A stretch of 64,000 nt of DNA from Bugula neritina (lineage: Eukaryota; Bryozoa; Gymnolaemata; Cheilostomatida; Bugulidae), in NCBI GenBank assembly GCA_964035545.1, contig OZ037770.1:5561662-5625661 (forward strand). Reading direction: 5' to 3'. The position numbers and the translations under genes are program-made. This document shows positions 52,251 through 64,000 of this stretch, in pieces. How positions within the stretch are numbered: position 1 is the first letter of the stretch; each line of letters starts with the position of its first letter. Under the pieces are notes generated by a model that ran no database searches, was not told where the DNA came from, and was given only the letters and a program-made list of their open reading frames with translations.

Positions 52251-53231
52251 CCTATTGATGAGTCAGATTTCATGGTAAATCAGCTGTTGTGACATAAGCC
52301 TATGCTAACACTCTGGTAGCTGCTATGTGTTGACATGAAGCAGGGGTTACAACATGAACTGCTGTGATGCACTCAAGTTTCAGCTAAATTAGCCTTCATC
52401 CAGCTAGTTGCATAGATTAGGAGATTCAGGTGGTCATTGTCAACTTGGGTGGTGCATACCAATTACTATTCCTGTGGGTTAGTGTTATGTAATGATTCAA
52501 GCACCAGGTGAATACCCAATGCCCATTTCTACATAGGAATTTCAACCCTTTCTATTTAAGGTTTGCGAGTTTTAGTGACTTTTGTGAATATTGGTTTCAG
52601 TTATCTTTTAGAAAATGCAAAACTATGTACAAATAACTGTAGGTCTAAAAGTTAAATTCAGAGTGAGAAGAATATATCCCAATTAATTATACACTAACTA
52701 GTTCAGATAAATTCAATTGGATCTGGTAATCACCTACAGATCACATTACAAAGTGCTCATGTATTACAAGTAGCTAAAAAAAATTTTAGTTGTACTAAAA
52801 TGGTAAAAGAGACTCAACAACAAATGCAATCTTTGACTACAGAGCGACAGTTATACATGGAAAATTTTGATTTTGAAAGACAAAAATAGTAATGTAATGT
52901 TGAATTCTTAGTAGTAATAGGTACTGCTTCAAAACTATTTAACGTTTAAGTCTACTGTTGGTTTAATAGCAACCTTTGAGCTCCATTGATTGCTATTAAT
53001 GTTTCCCATCTGGGAATAATTTGCAACTATTTAAATTTAGTGCAGATTAGTTTTATCAATTTTCTTTTTGAAAAGTTCAAAAGAAAATTACACCAAAACA
53101 ACATTGTTTATATGATCATCAAATTGAAACTGATTATACTCTATCGTATACGTTGCATTTTAAACTAGTGAGGAAATAAATTAATAGTCTATAGTTATTC
53201 CAGTGTGTTACATAGTGGAGAGATTTCAATA

Positions 53232-53371
53232 GCCTAAGTTCTTTAATTTTCTTTAAAAAATTTAGTTTGGGGCGTGGGTTGATATTCTCACAAGAACATA
53301 GCTTATTTTGCTACATTTCTAATCTAGAACACATGATTTTCCAAATCCCTCTATTGATGCACCTATACCAC
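53232..53371 (-). repeat. Dispersed repeat, copy C
   Basis: Minus strand: GTGTTCTAGATTAGAAATGT, AGCAAAATAAGCTATG, TCAACCCACGCCCCAAACTA, TTAAAGAACTTAGGC. It ends with the same AACTTAGGC as copy B. Confidence 0.55.
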
Positions 53372-56319
53372 ATTACTAAGGCCACTTGAAATACAATGCT
53401 ATTAATTGTTACACAGTAACATAAATATAATTTCATATTATTTTGTTGATTAAACATCTTCTAAAGTGACAATATATCCACTTAAATATCTTGCAGATGA
53501 AATATACAATGAATGTATTGGGAGATGTTTCAACATATAAGAAGATTTTAAAGTCGAGAAACCTTTTCATATTATTGTGTAGGTTCAACCTTGCATGTGG
53601 CTGTCTAGCTTTTAGCAGGTGAAACTGCTAAGAAATGAGATCTTTAAAAGTGCAGCAGCAAAAACATGTCCTTAAAGAGTAATTACCCACTGCAGTTATG
53701 AAGTTGTACTGATTTATATTCATTGGAATATATTATTCGAATTTGCGTATGAGTCTAGTGGTTTTTGTGTAGTCTGTAGTATATTAAGTAGTATACTTTA
53801 GGTAGTGTAGTTTATTGTATATTATGTAGTAGGCCTACATTGCATTCTGTGTAGTCTATTGTAATCTGTGTAATATACTGTGGGCTGCCTGAGGGGAGTT
53901 AGCTGTTGATTGAATTTCCCAGCCAAATCTTTTGGAAGTATTTCTAAATATCAAGCTGTGCTAAATACAGGTACTGAGGGAACCCTTTGCGATCATTTAC
54001 ATGAAGCTAGGAATAATATAATACTTCGCCTACTGACTAACACACAGTTCATGATCTTCAATACTATAGAGAATTATAGATGAAAAACCACTAAATAGCA
54101 AGCTGATTGTTGCGACAAACTACATATGCATAGCTTGTATTCCACTAGCCTGCTTTGTATGCTGAAGTAGTTGGTGTTTTGTACTGCTAAAACAATGGAA
54201 GAGAGAATGGAGATGCAGTAGGATATCATTTAGGCAGATCTCTTTGTTTGATTGTCTGATATTTATCTTTCTTGTGGAGCAAATCTGAGATATTCCATAG
54301 CAACTGTCTCACTAACTATACTCTACCTGTATACTCCCTACCTGTACATGTACTTTCTACCTGCATACCCTCTTTACATGTATATTCTACCTGTATGCTA
54401 TATTTACCTGTATACTCTCTATACTGAAAGGTGTTAACCTTTAGATACCTGTTGCAGTATTTAGTTTAATCATATGCAGCACATATGTCATACATATTAC
54501 ATAATATTTTGATTCTAGTTTGAACTACTGGCAGTCAGATTATGAAATGTTGATGACATTTTGGTAATGAATTCACAAGTATCATGCAAACATCTATTAA
54601 ATGAGAAAACTAGTGCATGCTTTCTTTTATTAACCATAATCTTGCTTATCTATTAAGCAGCTATTATCAATTAGACTCGTGATAATAAAACTTGCATAAA
54701 GCTAAATTTCTGAAAACTTTAGTTAAATAGGTCTACAGTTTTAATTAATTAACCACAATTGTTAATATATATTACTTTAAATATTTACACTGCGTTATAA
54801 TTATGTTTTCATTTATTAAAATGGTTGCCAACATTGTGTGAATCTTTTTTAGAATACCTTTAGCCTAAAATGTTGTATTTCTGCTGAAACTGGTTTCTAA
54901 GGAAACTGTTGTTCCATACTTAATATTCAGTTAGAATTTTATTCAATCAGGAGTGCAAGTATATCGATATATTCAGTAAGCAGTAGTTTAGGGAGATGGT
55001 GTCAAGTGTGTTATTATAATATAATATTCTGTCACCATAGCAGCAACAGAGGCACAAGTTGAAATGGAAATGAAGCAAATCCCTCTCCATTAATATACAG
55101 GAGTCAGAAGATAATAATGAGTGCAGACTGCTTACTAACAGAAAACAAAAGTCACTAAGTGCAAGTTGCCAGATCAAAACTACATTCTGATAGCACACCC
55201 ACTACCACCTGTAGCTGCATGCATCAATACAAGTTAGGAATATATTATCATTCAACAACCTTTGATGTAATCCAAGAACAAACAATAGAAAAGGAAATAT
55301 TTGGACTTCTCAAACCTAAAACTCACTATATAGTGGAATTCTGACAAGAATTTTAGCTAAACCATAGGTTAAACATGAAATTGAGCAAGTCCAAGCCTTT
55401 TTCATGACGTTGAACTATGTTTTAATGTTTTTAGGATTTCAAAAAGTTAAATAGTTGCATCGATTCATAGACATAAACTTCTTTATAAAATCTACAGTAA
55501 AAAAATTAAAATAATTGGAGTAGCTAAAAGAAACGGGCTGCATCAAGGTTGTGTGTTCTAAATGAGAAATATCCCGAAAGCAGCTGTAATATTATGAATT
55601 GATGTTCAAACTGAACTCTAAACCACACATCACAAAAGCAATTAAAAGAATTAGGTTATTGAAACTACTCAATTACTACACCTAGATACTTATTAAAATT
55701 TCCTATTCAGCTGAGTGAATCAGTGACTGTGAGTCTTCTTCATGACAGATAAAATACTTTAGTAAGTGTAGCAGCTAGTAAAATCTTTTTTTTCATTCAG
55801 GTTCATGATTAGTATTAGTGATAGTATTACTATAAAATTAAATTAATAACAAATACAATAAGTATAACCAGACATTCAAATGAGCAACTTCATTTCAGAT
55901 TTTTTAGCAATAACTTCAACTATAAGTAATACTATTAGGTTACATTAGTGATTCGATTTATTCTACTTATTTAAAAACGTGATGATGTTACATCAATAAA
56001 AAAACACTACTTTTAATTTAAGAATAATTATTATAAATTATAATAATTATGATAACAATAATCATGGAATTGATCACCTACAGACTACGATCAGTCCAAC
56101 CTTCAAGACTAGACCAAAGCTCAAAACTTTAAAACTAAATCAAGTTCATGAATTATGAAAAAACAGACTGAGAATTAAGTATAAACTATAATTAATAATA
56201 ATAGTAATACTTTGTTCAACGAGTACGACTTTCAGTTATAACTGTTTACCATGGGCATAGCTACTAGAACTAATTACCTAATTTTATTTTCCTACAAAAA
56301 TTAAAGTTTAAAAGCTTAC

Positions 56320-56800
56320 CATTTTGTAGTGTTGCACTTAGTTGATCAATAATAATCCTATAGAAAAAACACAAAAAATCCAGAATCCAATCGCGAAATC
56401 CTAGTCTTGTTGAAGTAAACAGTCTGAAACGTGGTGCAGTGCAATGAACCGTATTGATTATAGCTGGTCGTATGTTTACATTGGCAGTCGAGCAATCAAA
56501 TACTTGTGCCCCAAAGACCTCTAATTGGCGTGAACAACATGTGGAGTGTGCTAATATTGGCTGGCATACAGCCCCGCGGAATACTTTATCCAATTATCTT
56601 CAGCCAATAATCTGTAACTCAGTAAGCGGAATATGATTTATTTTTCAGCCGGTAGTTTTGGTTACCAAATAAATATTCGAGGCGATGCAGAGGCACCCGG
56701 CTTGTTAGTAAAGTAGGATTTCGTTTTCAGTTACGCAGGTCGTGTGAGCTGCAGATAAAATCTGTCCAATCAAATCTCGCTAGAACTGTGGGAATTAAAA
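56320..56800 (-). promoter_or_regulatory. Possible main SHANK promoter and noncoding first exon
   Basis: This stretch is richer in G+C and CpG than its surroundings and holds several CCAAT-type boxes on both strands. At 56320 the minus strand has a donor, AAAATG|GTAAGC. A noncoding exon ending there could splice to the acceptor at 49902. The frame open through this stretch does not continue into the SHANK frame (a TGA follows). Inferred, no transcript evidence. Confidence 0.35.
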
Positions 56801-57577
56801 AATGTAAACTAGCAATAATATTACTGAAAGTTATTGATTAATGGAAGAGATTAGGGCATGACCACAGCAATGTCATTAGGATGTGATGAAAATCGGTCGG
56901 TTAAATAAAAAGGTGCTTTATAACGGGATTATTATTAAAGGGAGCTGTATGCAGTTGACAATGGCATACTTTGTCTATATATATAGCATATGTTAGGTTG
57001 GGTAGACAACTCCGGAAAAGGCTTTTAATAATAGTTTTCTGGCAGCTTAAACGGTGACAACCCATTGCAAAAACCTTGTCAGCTGACATATTCAAGGATT
57101 TGCATTATAGTAGTTATAGTTTTATATTAAAAGTAAGAAGAAAGTACTGAACTATATTTGTTAAGACAACTGACCAAGTTTTTAGTTCTTGCAGCTCTTG
57201 TTTAACATGAAGAACACGAACACGTACACACAAACTTTTTTATATTTATATTATATTTATAGAGTTATAATCAATTACATATACCTGCATGTAATGCACC
57301 ACTGACTATATTCCTAAAAACTTTCATTGTTGAAGAATTTAAAAATTAAAACTATTAGTGCGATAACCGGATATAATATATAAAAAACAATGTTGTACAT
57401 GCAGGCTATAATAATAGCGTATCAGCACCCAGATTTTGATACGTTGGCCAATGTTGAGAGAAGCATTGCATGGTGAAATTATAACTGCTTTGTGGTAAAG
57501 ATATTTTCCAAAATTTGAGATGTTTACCTACTTAACATTGCTGGTTGGAGTGTAACACATGAATTGCTCTAATAAAT

Positions 57578-57904
57578 CAGGGGTGTCCAACCTTTTGGGT
57601 GTGAAGGTCACTATATGCAAAATTTAGGTTGAGCTGGGGGCCACGGCATCAGCATTTTTCAAACTACTTTATTCAAAATTCCTATATTAGTCATTGCAAA
57701 CTGAAGCCCCCAAAAACGCTGCAGGCTGCATGTTTTGTTGCATGCATGTATATTTATAAATGAGGCATTGAAAAGATGGTTTTCCCACTGTGTGTGCGAA
57801 ATAAGTTTATTTGTCATGCCTTTGATGGCCACATAAATATAGGCTGAGGAGTGAGGACCACATCCAGCCCTGGCCCCCCCCCCCCCCCCTGTTGGACAGC
57901 CCAA
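57578..57904. mobile_element. hAT-like MITE
   Basis: It begins CAGGGGTGTCCAACCTTTTG and ends GTTGGACAGCCC, imperfect terminal inverted repeats of the kind seen in nonautonomous hAT elements (CAGGGGT...). About 327 bp, no coding capacity, with a run of 16 C at 57874-57889 next to the 3' end. Similar flanks (CTCTAATA / CTCTAAAT) may be an eroded 8-bp target duplication. Confidence 0.55.
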
Positions 57905-58402
57905 CTCTAAATAGTCTCAAATAGCACCTATATATTGCATCAAAGAGTATATAGCTTGTTTTTATTTAGGTGCATGCAGTAGCAATTAGGGATTCCATTA
58001 ATCTCAGTTCTTTATAATATACTAGTATATCTTTCTGTATGCTTAGAGTTTTAGTTGACCTAGCTTCTATAGCTCCTGTTTTCTGACATAGTTCAACCTG
58101 TAGGTCCCAGAATTTAGTATAATTTTTCTTTATTTCCATATTACATGCAGCACCATGCAATACTTCTTTTTTCACCTTCAAAATAATTTATAATGTTGAA
58201 AATAGAATATATATGTTGCCAGTCAATGCCACCTGGTGAGATCTCTACAATATAATACTATTTTGTCACCTTATATATTGCAAGCTTGCGGCACTATAAG
58301 CCAGCAAGTTTGTATAATCTGATGATGATTGGGGCTCTAAATCACTGTTTCAACACATAAAATTTGCAAATGCCTTAAAAAAATTCTAAATGTAAGAAAA
58401 AC

Positions 58403-58698
58403 CATTGATCTTTTCATTAATAACTTTCTGAGTCAATGGCCCTCTGGAAGATAATGAACCATGTGCATCAAATATAGAGGGGCATGGGGCAGAGATAGCT
58501 TCTTGCGACATCCTGTAAATACTTTAAATGAGCTTCTATTTTAAAAAATCCAACAGAGTTTTGACTTATCTTTTGCTTTCATTTTTGTTCATGCCTACTT
58601 ATATTATAACTAGTTTTTATAACACTGAATTTCATAACGTGTTGTCATGTCTATGTCATGTCTGTGATATGCAACCAACCAACCAATCAATCAGTATA
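58403..58698 (+). mobile_element. 5'-truncated copy of the same LINE (3' end only)
   Basis: It matches the last ~45 codons and the 3' UTR of the element at 60.4-63.6 kb, from the sequence around TAATAACTTTCTGAGTCAAT to the tail AACCAACCAACCAATCAATC. It carries small indels that break the frame. Classic dead-on-arrival insertion with the same tetranucleotide tail. Confidence 0.85.
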
Positions 58699-59845
58699 TT
58701 ATATGACTCAGGATCTTTAAATACCTGCATGAGTGTTCAATCTTGACAAAATCTAACTCATTTCTCTGCCACGAATAATTGATCGATTTATTCAGACTTA
58801 TTTTAAAAATATATCTTTATCATATTGCAACACAATGCACTAGGTGCATGCTCAGTTTTATTCCAGAGTTTATTATACTAAACTATAAACTTTATATAAT
58901 ATAATATTATTATAATCACTTAACTTGTTGCTATATAGCAATGAAAATTATCTCTAATTTGTAAATTATTTCAAAATGTATTTTTGTTGATGCTATTCCA
59001 TACATATAAAGCAGAAATACTAATATAATTATTATCCCCGAGTACCCAACAACTCTTTGTGAGGGCACAACTCCCAGTACATCAGTATACCAGAGGCAAA
59101 CATTGAGTAGCATTCTTGCAACTGGTTTTACTCCCTTACTTATACTAAAGCTTAATTATTTCCTTAAATGTACTCATGCCTGGCAGCAGAAATGTTCTCT
59201 CACCAATAATAATATCTCCTTAATGCATCACAACTTCCATGGAGATTTGCTGTTGAGATGATTTCAATGCCATTGGAATTATTATGAGATTGATAGCCTA
59301 ATTTTAATAATAAAACACAGCATAAAACAAGAACTAAGCATGGAACAAAACAAATTGAATCAAATTTCCTTGAAATTAAAACATTATCTTGAATAAAATA
59401 ATAACGCGAATGTAGATATTCAATTTATGAGCTACAAAATATTAGCATTCTGATGCGCAAAGCTTTTAACATAGCATTAACTCTATTTATCCTTAAAACT
59501 ACACATTAGCGTACCTCAACTTTTGCTGCAAACTAAAAATCATCCACCCAAAATACTTTAAAGAATGAAAGGATAATAAGAATATGGTAATCTACTATTA
59601 TACAGACTGCATATCGCAACTCAAAGCGTAAATACGACTAGAAACTAGGTTTCAGTCCAGATAGATGACATCCAGTTGGATGGCCAATAATTAATATATC
59701 ATTTTACTTAGACAACTCTAAACTTAGCAACTTCCATCTAAACGACTTTATTTAAAAACATTAGAAATTGAAAAAAATCATATTATATTTGATACTAAAA
59801 ATTGCATTTATTTTGACTTCATGTGAATCTATGTGCACATGCAGG

Positions 59846-59950
59846 TAGGTTATAGATGTAGTAATGGAGAAATTAAGAGAAGCCTCTGTTCTAGGTCAGA
59901 AATGTAGCATAAGGAGTTATATTCTCCTGAGACTTTCAACCAGTGTATAA
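59846..59950 (+). repeat. Dispersed repeat, copy D (truncated)
   Basis: AGTAATGGAGAAATTAAGAG, AGCCTCTGTTCTAGGTCAGA, AATGTAGCATAAGGAGTTAT, TTTCAACCAG. It loses similarity after that point. Confidence 0.5.
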
Positions 59951-60399
59951 TAGTCTCTCAATAGTATAATGTATAATGATCGAATATCATGACTATTCAT
60001 TAGTAACAACAGCAGAGTGTTTTGTATGATGCATAAAATGGCAAAGCTATAAACTCACCAGATGTATATATGGGGGGGGGTTCATCCCACTTAGATGATA
60101 TTTATAGGTTTTATTGTAATATATGTGTTTTATGCTATTATTCAGCACATAATAGAAAGCAAAGAAGCCACCAGCAAGCCACTTACAGTAACAATGCTTC
60201 TATAAGTAGCTATCTTATAAGCGCGAATCCTAAACTTTTAGGTAAACGATAAACAAAATATAATAAGAAAAAGTTGTAATATAGCAGCATGTGATATACC
60301 ATGATATGCATTTGTGCATTTTGTTCTGTTATTCTAAATAAAATAGACTATAGCTAAATTAGTATGGAGTTAAAGCAAATAGCTGGCTTGGTAGCTTTT

Positions 60400-63300
60400 T
60401 CCATGTTTAGCTGTAAATGCAACAGTTATATTTGTATATTACTATATATATTGTACCAGTTTGGCAGTTGGCTCTCGCAGAGGGAGGTTGTGTTTTCAAT
60501 GCTCTCTGTATTCTAGTACTTAGTTTTAATGCTTTTACTGTTGACATTGTGGCGCAGTTATTGCAGCCTTTGTTTATGCTGGCTTATAATCACCCTCATT
60601 TACAAGCCAAGAGGAGTGAAAGGCCTTGAACATATTATTATGGATTATCAAGCTCTGTTGGATATTAAAAGCTCTATGACTCGACATCAGCTGAAAGATA
60701 TTTGGAACACTAACTACAAACACGCAGTAAAGGATATTGATCCGAGACTTCTTCGATCTAGAAAGAGGGGCAAGCGTGGCGGAGTTAGAGTCAACCACAG
60801 TACTAAAACTGGTAAAGTACCATTACCTGCAGTTGTGCTCACTAATGCACAATCTGTAAGAAATAAACTCGACGAACTCCATGGTCTCCTTAAAACTAAA
60901 AGACTTAGTAACCAATCTCAGCTTATTTGTATAACGGAATCCTGGCTTACTCCAGATGTGCTACATTCAAGAACTGAGCTTGAAGGTTATGAGCAGTTCC
61001 GTATGGACAGACTTCCAGATGCTAGCGGTAAAACCTGTGGAGGAGGCATTCTAGTCTATATTGACAACAAATGGTCAACAAATAACAATCTTATATTCAG
61101 CTATATGGACAATCACTGTGAAATTATGACAATTAAATCAAGACCTCACTGGCTTCCAAGAGAGTTTACTTCAATTATCACTGTTTCATGCTATACTCCC
61201 TTCACCGGTGCTTCTAGACTAAAGCAAAATGCTTCATCCACAGCTAAAACAATATCAACACATGTTAAAGAACTAGAAAAAAAGCACCCTGATTCTTGCA
61301 TTTTTGTAATGGGGGACTTTAATCAGCTTCCGATTAAACTTGATGGATACTATCAAACAGTCAAAACACCTACCCGCAACAATAAAATTCTTGATAAATG
61401 CTATATCAGAATCAAAGATGCCTTCAAACAATGCCATCAACTTGCAAAGCTTGGTGGGTCAGATCACTTTATAACACATCTCATACCAACCTACACACCA
61501 TTATCTAAATACAAACCAACTCGAGTCACCAGACGTATATATTCTGAAGAGAACTGTGAAAAGCTGAAAGCAGCATTGGACATTACTATCTGGAATAATC
61601 TGCTCTCTGATGATGATAACATCCATCAACAAACTGAAATTGTAACAGACTATATAAACTTCTGCACAGATATCTGCATACCTTCGAAAAGCTTCAGAAC
61701 ATGTACCAATCAGAAACCTTGGATTACTAAACATATTACAGAAATGATCTATCAAAAACAAGTAGCCCACAAAGATGGAAACCATAAACTATATAATAAG
61801 CTCAAACGTGACATCACCAGATCTATAACCAACAGCAAAGTTAATTACTCTAAGAAAATTCAACTACAATTAGCAAATCAACCAGCCAAAGCATGGATTG
61901 ATATAAAGAAAATAAGTGGTCTACCACACAGCAAGACAACTACTGCTAAAGCTAACCCATTTACACCTGATGACCTAAATACCTTCTTCACCCGATATGA
62001 AAAGCCTATATCTCATCAGCCTGTTTTTGATAGAAACATTATCAGTGCACCTCCATTGGAAATATCAGAAGACGCTGTTCTCAAACAGCTAAAGGGACTA
62101 AACTCACGAAAAGGTGCAGGTCCTGATGGTCTCATTCCGAAAGTTTTAAAAATCTGCTGCTATCAACTAGCACCTGTCTTTACAAAACTGTTTACTTTCT
62201 CCATCCAATCTAAGACAACTCCAAATTCATGGAAATCTGCAATGATCAAGCCACTTCCTAAAGTCAAAAATCCTGAACTACTTAAACAATATCGTCCAAT
62301 TGCTCTCACAAGCTGTATATGCAAAATGCTGGAAAGGCTCATCAAACACTACATTATAACTCATACACCTATGGACAAATATCAGTTCGCATATCGTACA
62401 AATCGGTCTACACAAGATGCCCTGTTATGTCTAACTACTACTGTGACAAGTTTCATTGATAAGAAAGCATCCAATTACGCAAGGTGCCTCTTTCTAGACT
62501 TCTCTTCTGCATTCAATACTATATCTATTCCAGACCTCATTACGCAACTAACTCATCTTGACTCCAATGTTACTGAGTGGATTTACAGCTTTCTTACAAA
62601 CAGAGTACAGCGCACAGTAGTGGATGGCATAACATCAAATCCAATCATAACTAACACAGGAACTCCCCAAGGGTGCTGTTTATCTCCACTATTGTTTTCT
62701 ATCTACACTAATAGGATTACCTCAAGCCAGAGCAACATCACTGTAGTTAAATATGCAGATGACACTTGCATTATTGGCTGCATTGGCAAACACTCTGATC
62801 TAAATATTTACTTTGACGAGATTAAAAGAATTTCTAAGCAATGTGACGATTTAAATCTATTATTAAACCCTAGCAAGACCCAAGAAATGATGTTCTCAAC
62901 CCAACGTGCGAAACCTCATACCCCTACTCTTGTATTGAATGAAACAAACATTGTATTGTCTGAAAAAGTGAGATATCTTGGTGTGTTAGTGGATCAAAAT
63001 TTGAGATTTCATGAACATGTACAATCAGTAGTAACAACAGTATCAAGAAGAATGTATATTGTGAAGAATTTTGCGAATCATAGCTCTAAACCTCTAGCAA
63101 ATATGTTATTCAAAAGTTTCATCATGTCCCGCATCGCCTATTGTCTACCTACTATTTTTACTTGTATCTATGCCAGTGATAAAAAGGCTATTCGAAGAAT
63201 TCTCAAAGATTGCTCAAAACTCGGAATTGAGTATCTAAACATTGATTTGCACATTCAGAAACTCACTAAAGAACTTGCCATCAAATATATAATAGACAAT

Positions 63301-63566
63301 GACCATTTCATCAATAACTTTCTGAGTCAATGCCCTTCTGGAAGATATCGAACCATCAAATATAGAGGGGCATGGGGCAGAGATAGCTTCTTGCGACATC
63401 TTGTAAATACTTTAAATGAGCTTCTATTTTAAATAATCCAACAGAGTTTTGATTTTTTTCTCTTATTTTTGTTCATTCCTACTTATTATAGCCAGTATTT
63501 ACACTGAATTTTGCAACGTGTTGTCATGTTCGTGATATGTAATAAATCAATCAATCAAAAATAAAA
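60400..63566 (+). mobile_element. Non-LTR retrotransposon, CR1/L2/Rex1-like (Jockey superfamily)
   Basis: An endonuclease-RT ORF is followed by a short 3' UTR that ends in a tetranucleotide tail (AATCAATCAATCAA) rather than a long poly-A, as in CR1/L2/Rex1 lineages. The 3' end is backed by a second copy of the same 3' sequence at 58.4 kb. The 5' boundary is uncertain, and ORF1 is missing or unrecognised, so it may be 5'-truncated. Confidence 0.8.
60640..63432 (+). CDS. LINE ORF2: AP endonuclease and reverse transcriptase
   Basis: It encodes the protein that nicks the target and copies the element RNA in target-primed reverse transcription. From Met at 60640 it is 930 residues. The basic lead-in RKRGKRGGVRV (41-51) is typical just before the endonuclease in L2/Rex1-like elements. 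The endonuclease shows LTNAQS (67-72), ITESWL (Glu100), GDFN (225-228) and SDH (274-276). The RT shows KGAGPDGL, YRPIAL, FLDFSSAFN (Asp620), GTPQGCCLSPLL and YADD (705-708), so the catalytic Asp residues are present. The frame is open with no stop or shift. It is open 37 codons further upstream to 60529, but Met60640 fits the family start better. No ORF1 was recognised upstream. Potentially active, or only recently inserted. Confidence 0.9.
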   Translation: MDYQALLDIKSSMTRHQLKDIWNTNYKHAVKDIDPRLLRSRKRGKRGGVRVNHSTKTGKVPLPAVVLTNAQSVRNKLDELHGLLKTKRLSNQSQLICITESWLTPDVLHSRTELEGYEQFRMDRLPDASGKTCGGGILVYIDNKWSTNNNLIFSYMDNHCEIMTIKSRPHWLPREFTSIITVSCYTPFTGASRLKQNASSTAKTISTHVKELEKKHPDSCIFVMGDFNQLPIKLDGYYQTVKTPTRNNKILDKCYIRIKDAFKQCHQLAKLGGSDHFITHLIPTYTPLSKYKPTRVTRRIYSEENCEKLKAALDITIWNNLLSDDDNIHQQTEIVTDYINFCTDICIPSKSFRTCTNQKPWITKHITEMIYQKQVAHKDGNHKLYNKLKRDITRSITNSKVNYSKKIQLQLANQPAKAWIDIKKISGLPHSKTTTAKANPFTPDDLNTFFTRYEKPISHQPVFDRNIISAPPLEISEDAVLKQLKGLNSRKGAGPDGLIPKVLKICCYQLAPVFTKLFTFSIQSKTTPNSWKSAMIKPLPKVKNPELLKQYRPIALTSCICKMLERLIKHYIITHTPMDKYQFAYRTNRSTQDALLCLTTTVTSFIDKKASNYARCLFLDFSSAFNTISIPDLITQLTHLDSNVTEWIYSFLTNRVQRTVVDGITSNPIITNTGTPQGCCLSPLLFSIYTNRITSSQSNITVVKYADDTCIIGCIGKHSDLNIYFDEIKRISKQCDDLNLLLNPSKTQEMMFSTQRAKPHTPTLVLNETNIVLSEKVRYLGVLVDQNLRFHEHVQSVVTTVSRRMYIVKNFANHSSKPLANMLFKSFIMSRIAYCLPTIFTCIYASDKKAIRRILKDCSKLGIEYLNIDLHIQKLTKELAIKYIIDNDHFINNFLSQCPSGRYRTIKYRGAWGRDSFLRHLVNTLNELLF

Positions 63567-63601
63567 AATAATATAACTGGGAATTGTCTAAGTGGGATGA
63601 A

Positions 63602-64000
63602 ACCATTGAAGGAGCTTCACCAATTGTAGTTTGTTAATCTTACCATGATGTCTTTGATATTTTACAAAAAAGTCAGAGATGGCTATATCTATAGATTTCA
63701 TAAACATTTAACTAAATTTTCAGGCAAACAAACTAATAACGGTCATCAGGATGAAATGGTCAGGTGGCCCATTGTGCCCCATGTAGCCAAGTTAAAAACT
63801 AATGTGGCTCAAGTAAAATTTATTTTAGAGTTTGCTATTATACTATAGTTAAGCAATGTAAACAGGCAATGGCATCAACATTAGTAAAATCTAAGCTTGC
63901 TACCTTTGAGTGTAAAAAAGTTTTAAAGCTTTAACCACATCTTAAAAAATTTACAAAAAATAGGTAAAAACAGGTTTTGACTTGCCTTTTCAACATGTAT
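63602..64000. other. Unassigned sequence after the LINE
   Basis: One short open frame on the plus strand (63645-63848) has no recognisable features and average base composition. Nothing called. Confidence 0.4.

Larger units (their letters stand above)
49903..56319. other. Putative first intron of SHANK
   Basis: AT-rich non-coding DNA apart from the SINE at 52.05-52.25 kb and the dispersed repeat at 53.23-53.37 kb. A few CTGTATAC-type words near 54.33-54.42 kb. No coding exon recognised. Confidence 0.45.

Noticed and set aside
54252..54437. Tyr/Leu-rich short frame on plus
   Set aside because: Low-complexity CTGTATAC/CTACCTG words; no start context or homology I can recognise.
56270..56593. 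107-residue minus-strand frame near the putative promoter as the SHANK start
   Set aside because: Joined from the 56320 donor to exon 1, its frame hits a TGA before the SHANK frame; at most an upstream frame in the leader.

Overview
The window is a piece of an AT-rich invertebrate genome. It has a split gene with GT-AG introns, many minisatellites, tRNA-derived SINE-like copies, MITE-like inverted repeats and a non-LTR retrotransposon. The phylum cannot be fixed from the sequence; a lophotrochozoan-like animal is only a guess. Almost the whole window (about 56.5 kb down to 1.3 kb, minus strand) is one gene: a SHANK/ProSAP postsynaptic-scaffold orthologue. I traced 30 coding exons whose reading phases agree at every junction. 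They give a model of 1428 residues with the full SHANK order: ubiquitin-like N-terminal (SPN) domain, ankyrin repeats, SH3, PDZ (GYGF loop), a long Pro/Ser-rich region with Homer-type PPxxF motifs, and a C-terminal SAM domain.

Layout, 5' to 3' on the minus strand: possible promoter and noncoding exon at 56.3-56.8 kb; SPN and ankyrin exons 49.9-42.3 kb; SH3 exons 40.5-35.9 kb; a linker exon at 25.1 kb; PDZ exons 16.9-13.9 kb; proline-rich exons 13.6-2.4 kb; SAM exon and stop at 2.0-1.8 kb. Three further ATG-bearing exons (31.2-30.6, 22.5-19.9 and 17.1-16.8 kb) lie between SH3 and PDZ. Each has an in-frame stop just upstream and each joins the PDZ half in frame, so they look like alternative first exons making short SHANK isoforms without the ankyrin and SH3 parts. 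One of them is a single 859-codon exon.

Upstream of the gene (56.8-64 kb) are a hAT-like MITE, a 5'-truncated LINE copy and a nearly intact CR1/L2/Rex1-like LINE on the plus strand (60.4-63.57 kb).

The most unusual signal is the link between minisatellites and splice donors. In nine of the 29 traced introns a tandem array starts within about 40 nt of the 5' splice site. In four of these (2.37, 5.08, 10.86 and 43.22 kb) the repeat unit contains the donor itself, so the real splice site is the first of 3 to about 31 near-identical donors. A four-copy dispersed repeat family that I do not recognise, a SINE carrying a long internal palindrome, and an enriched GACAACTC octamer are secondary observations.
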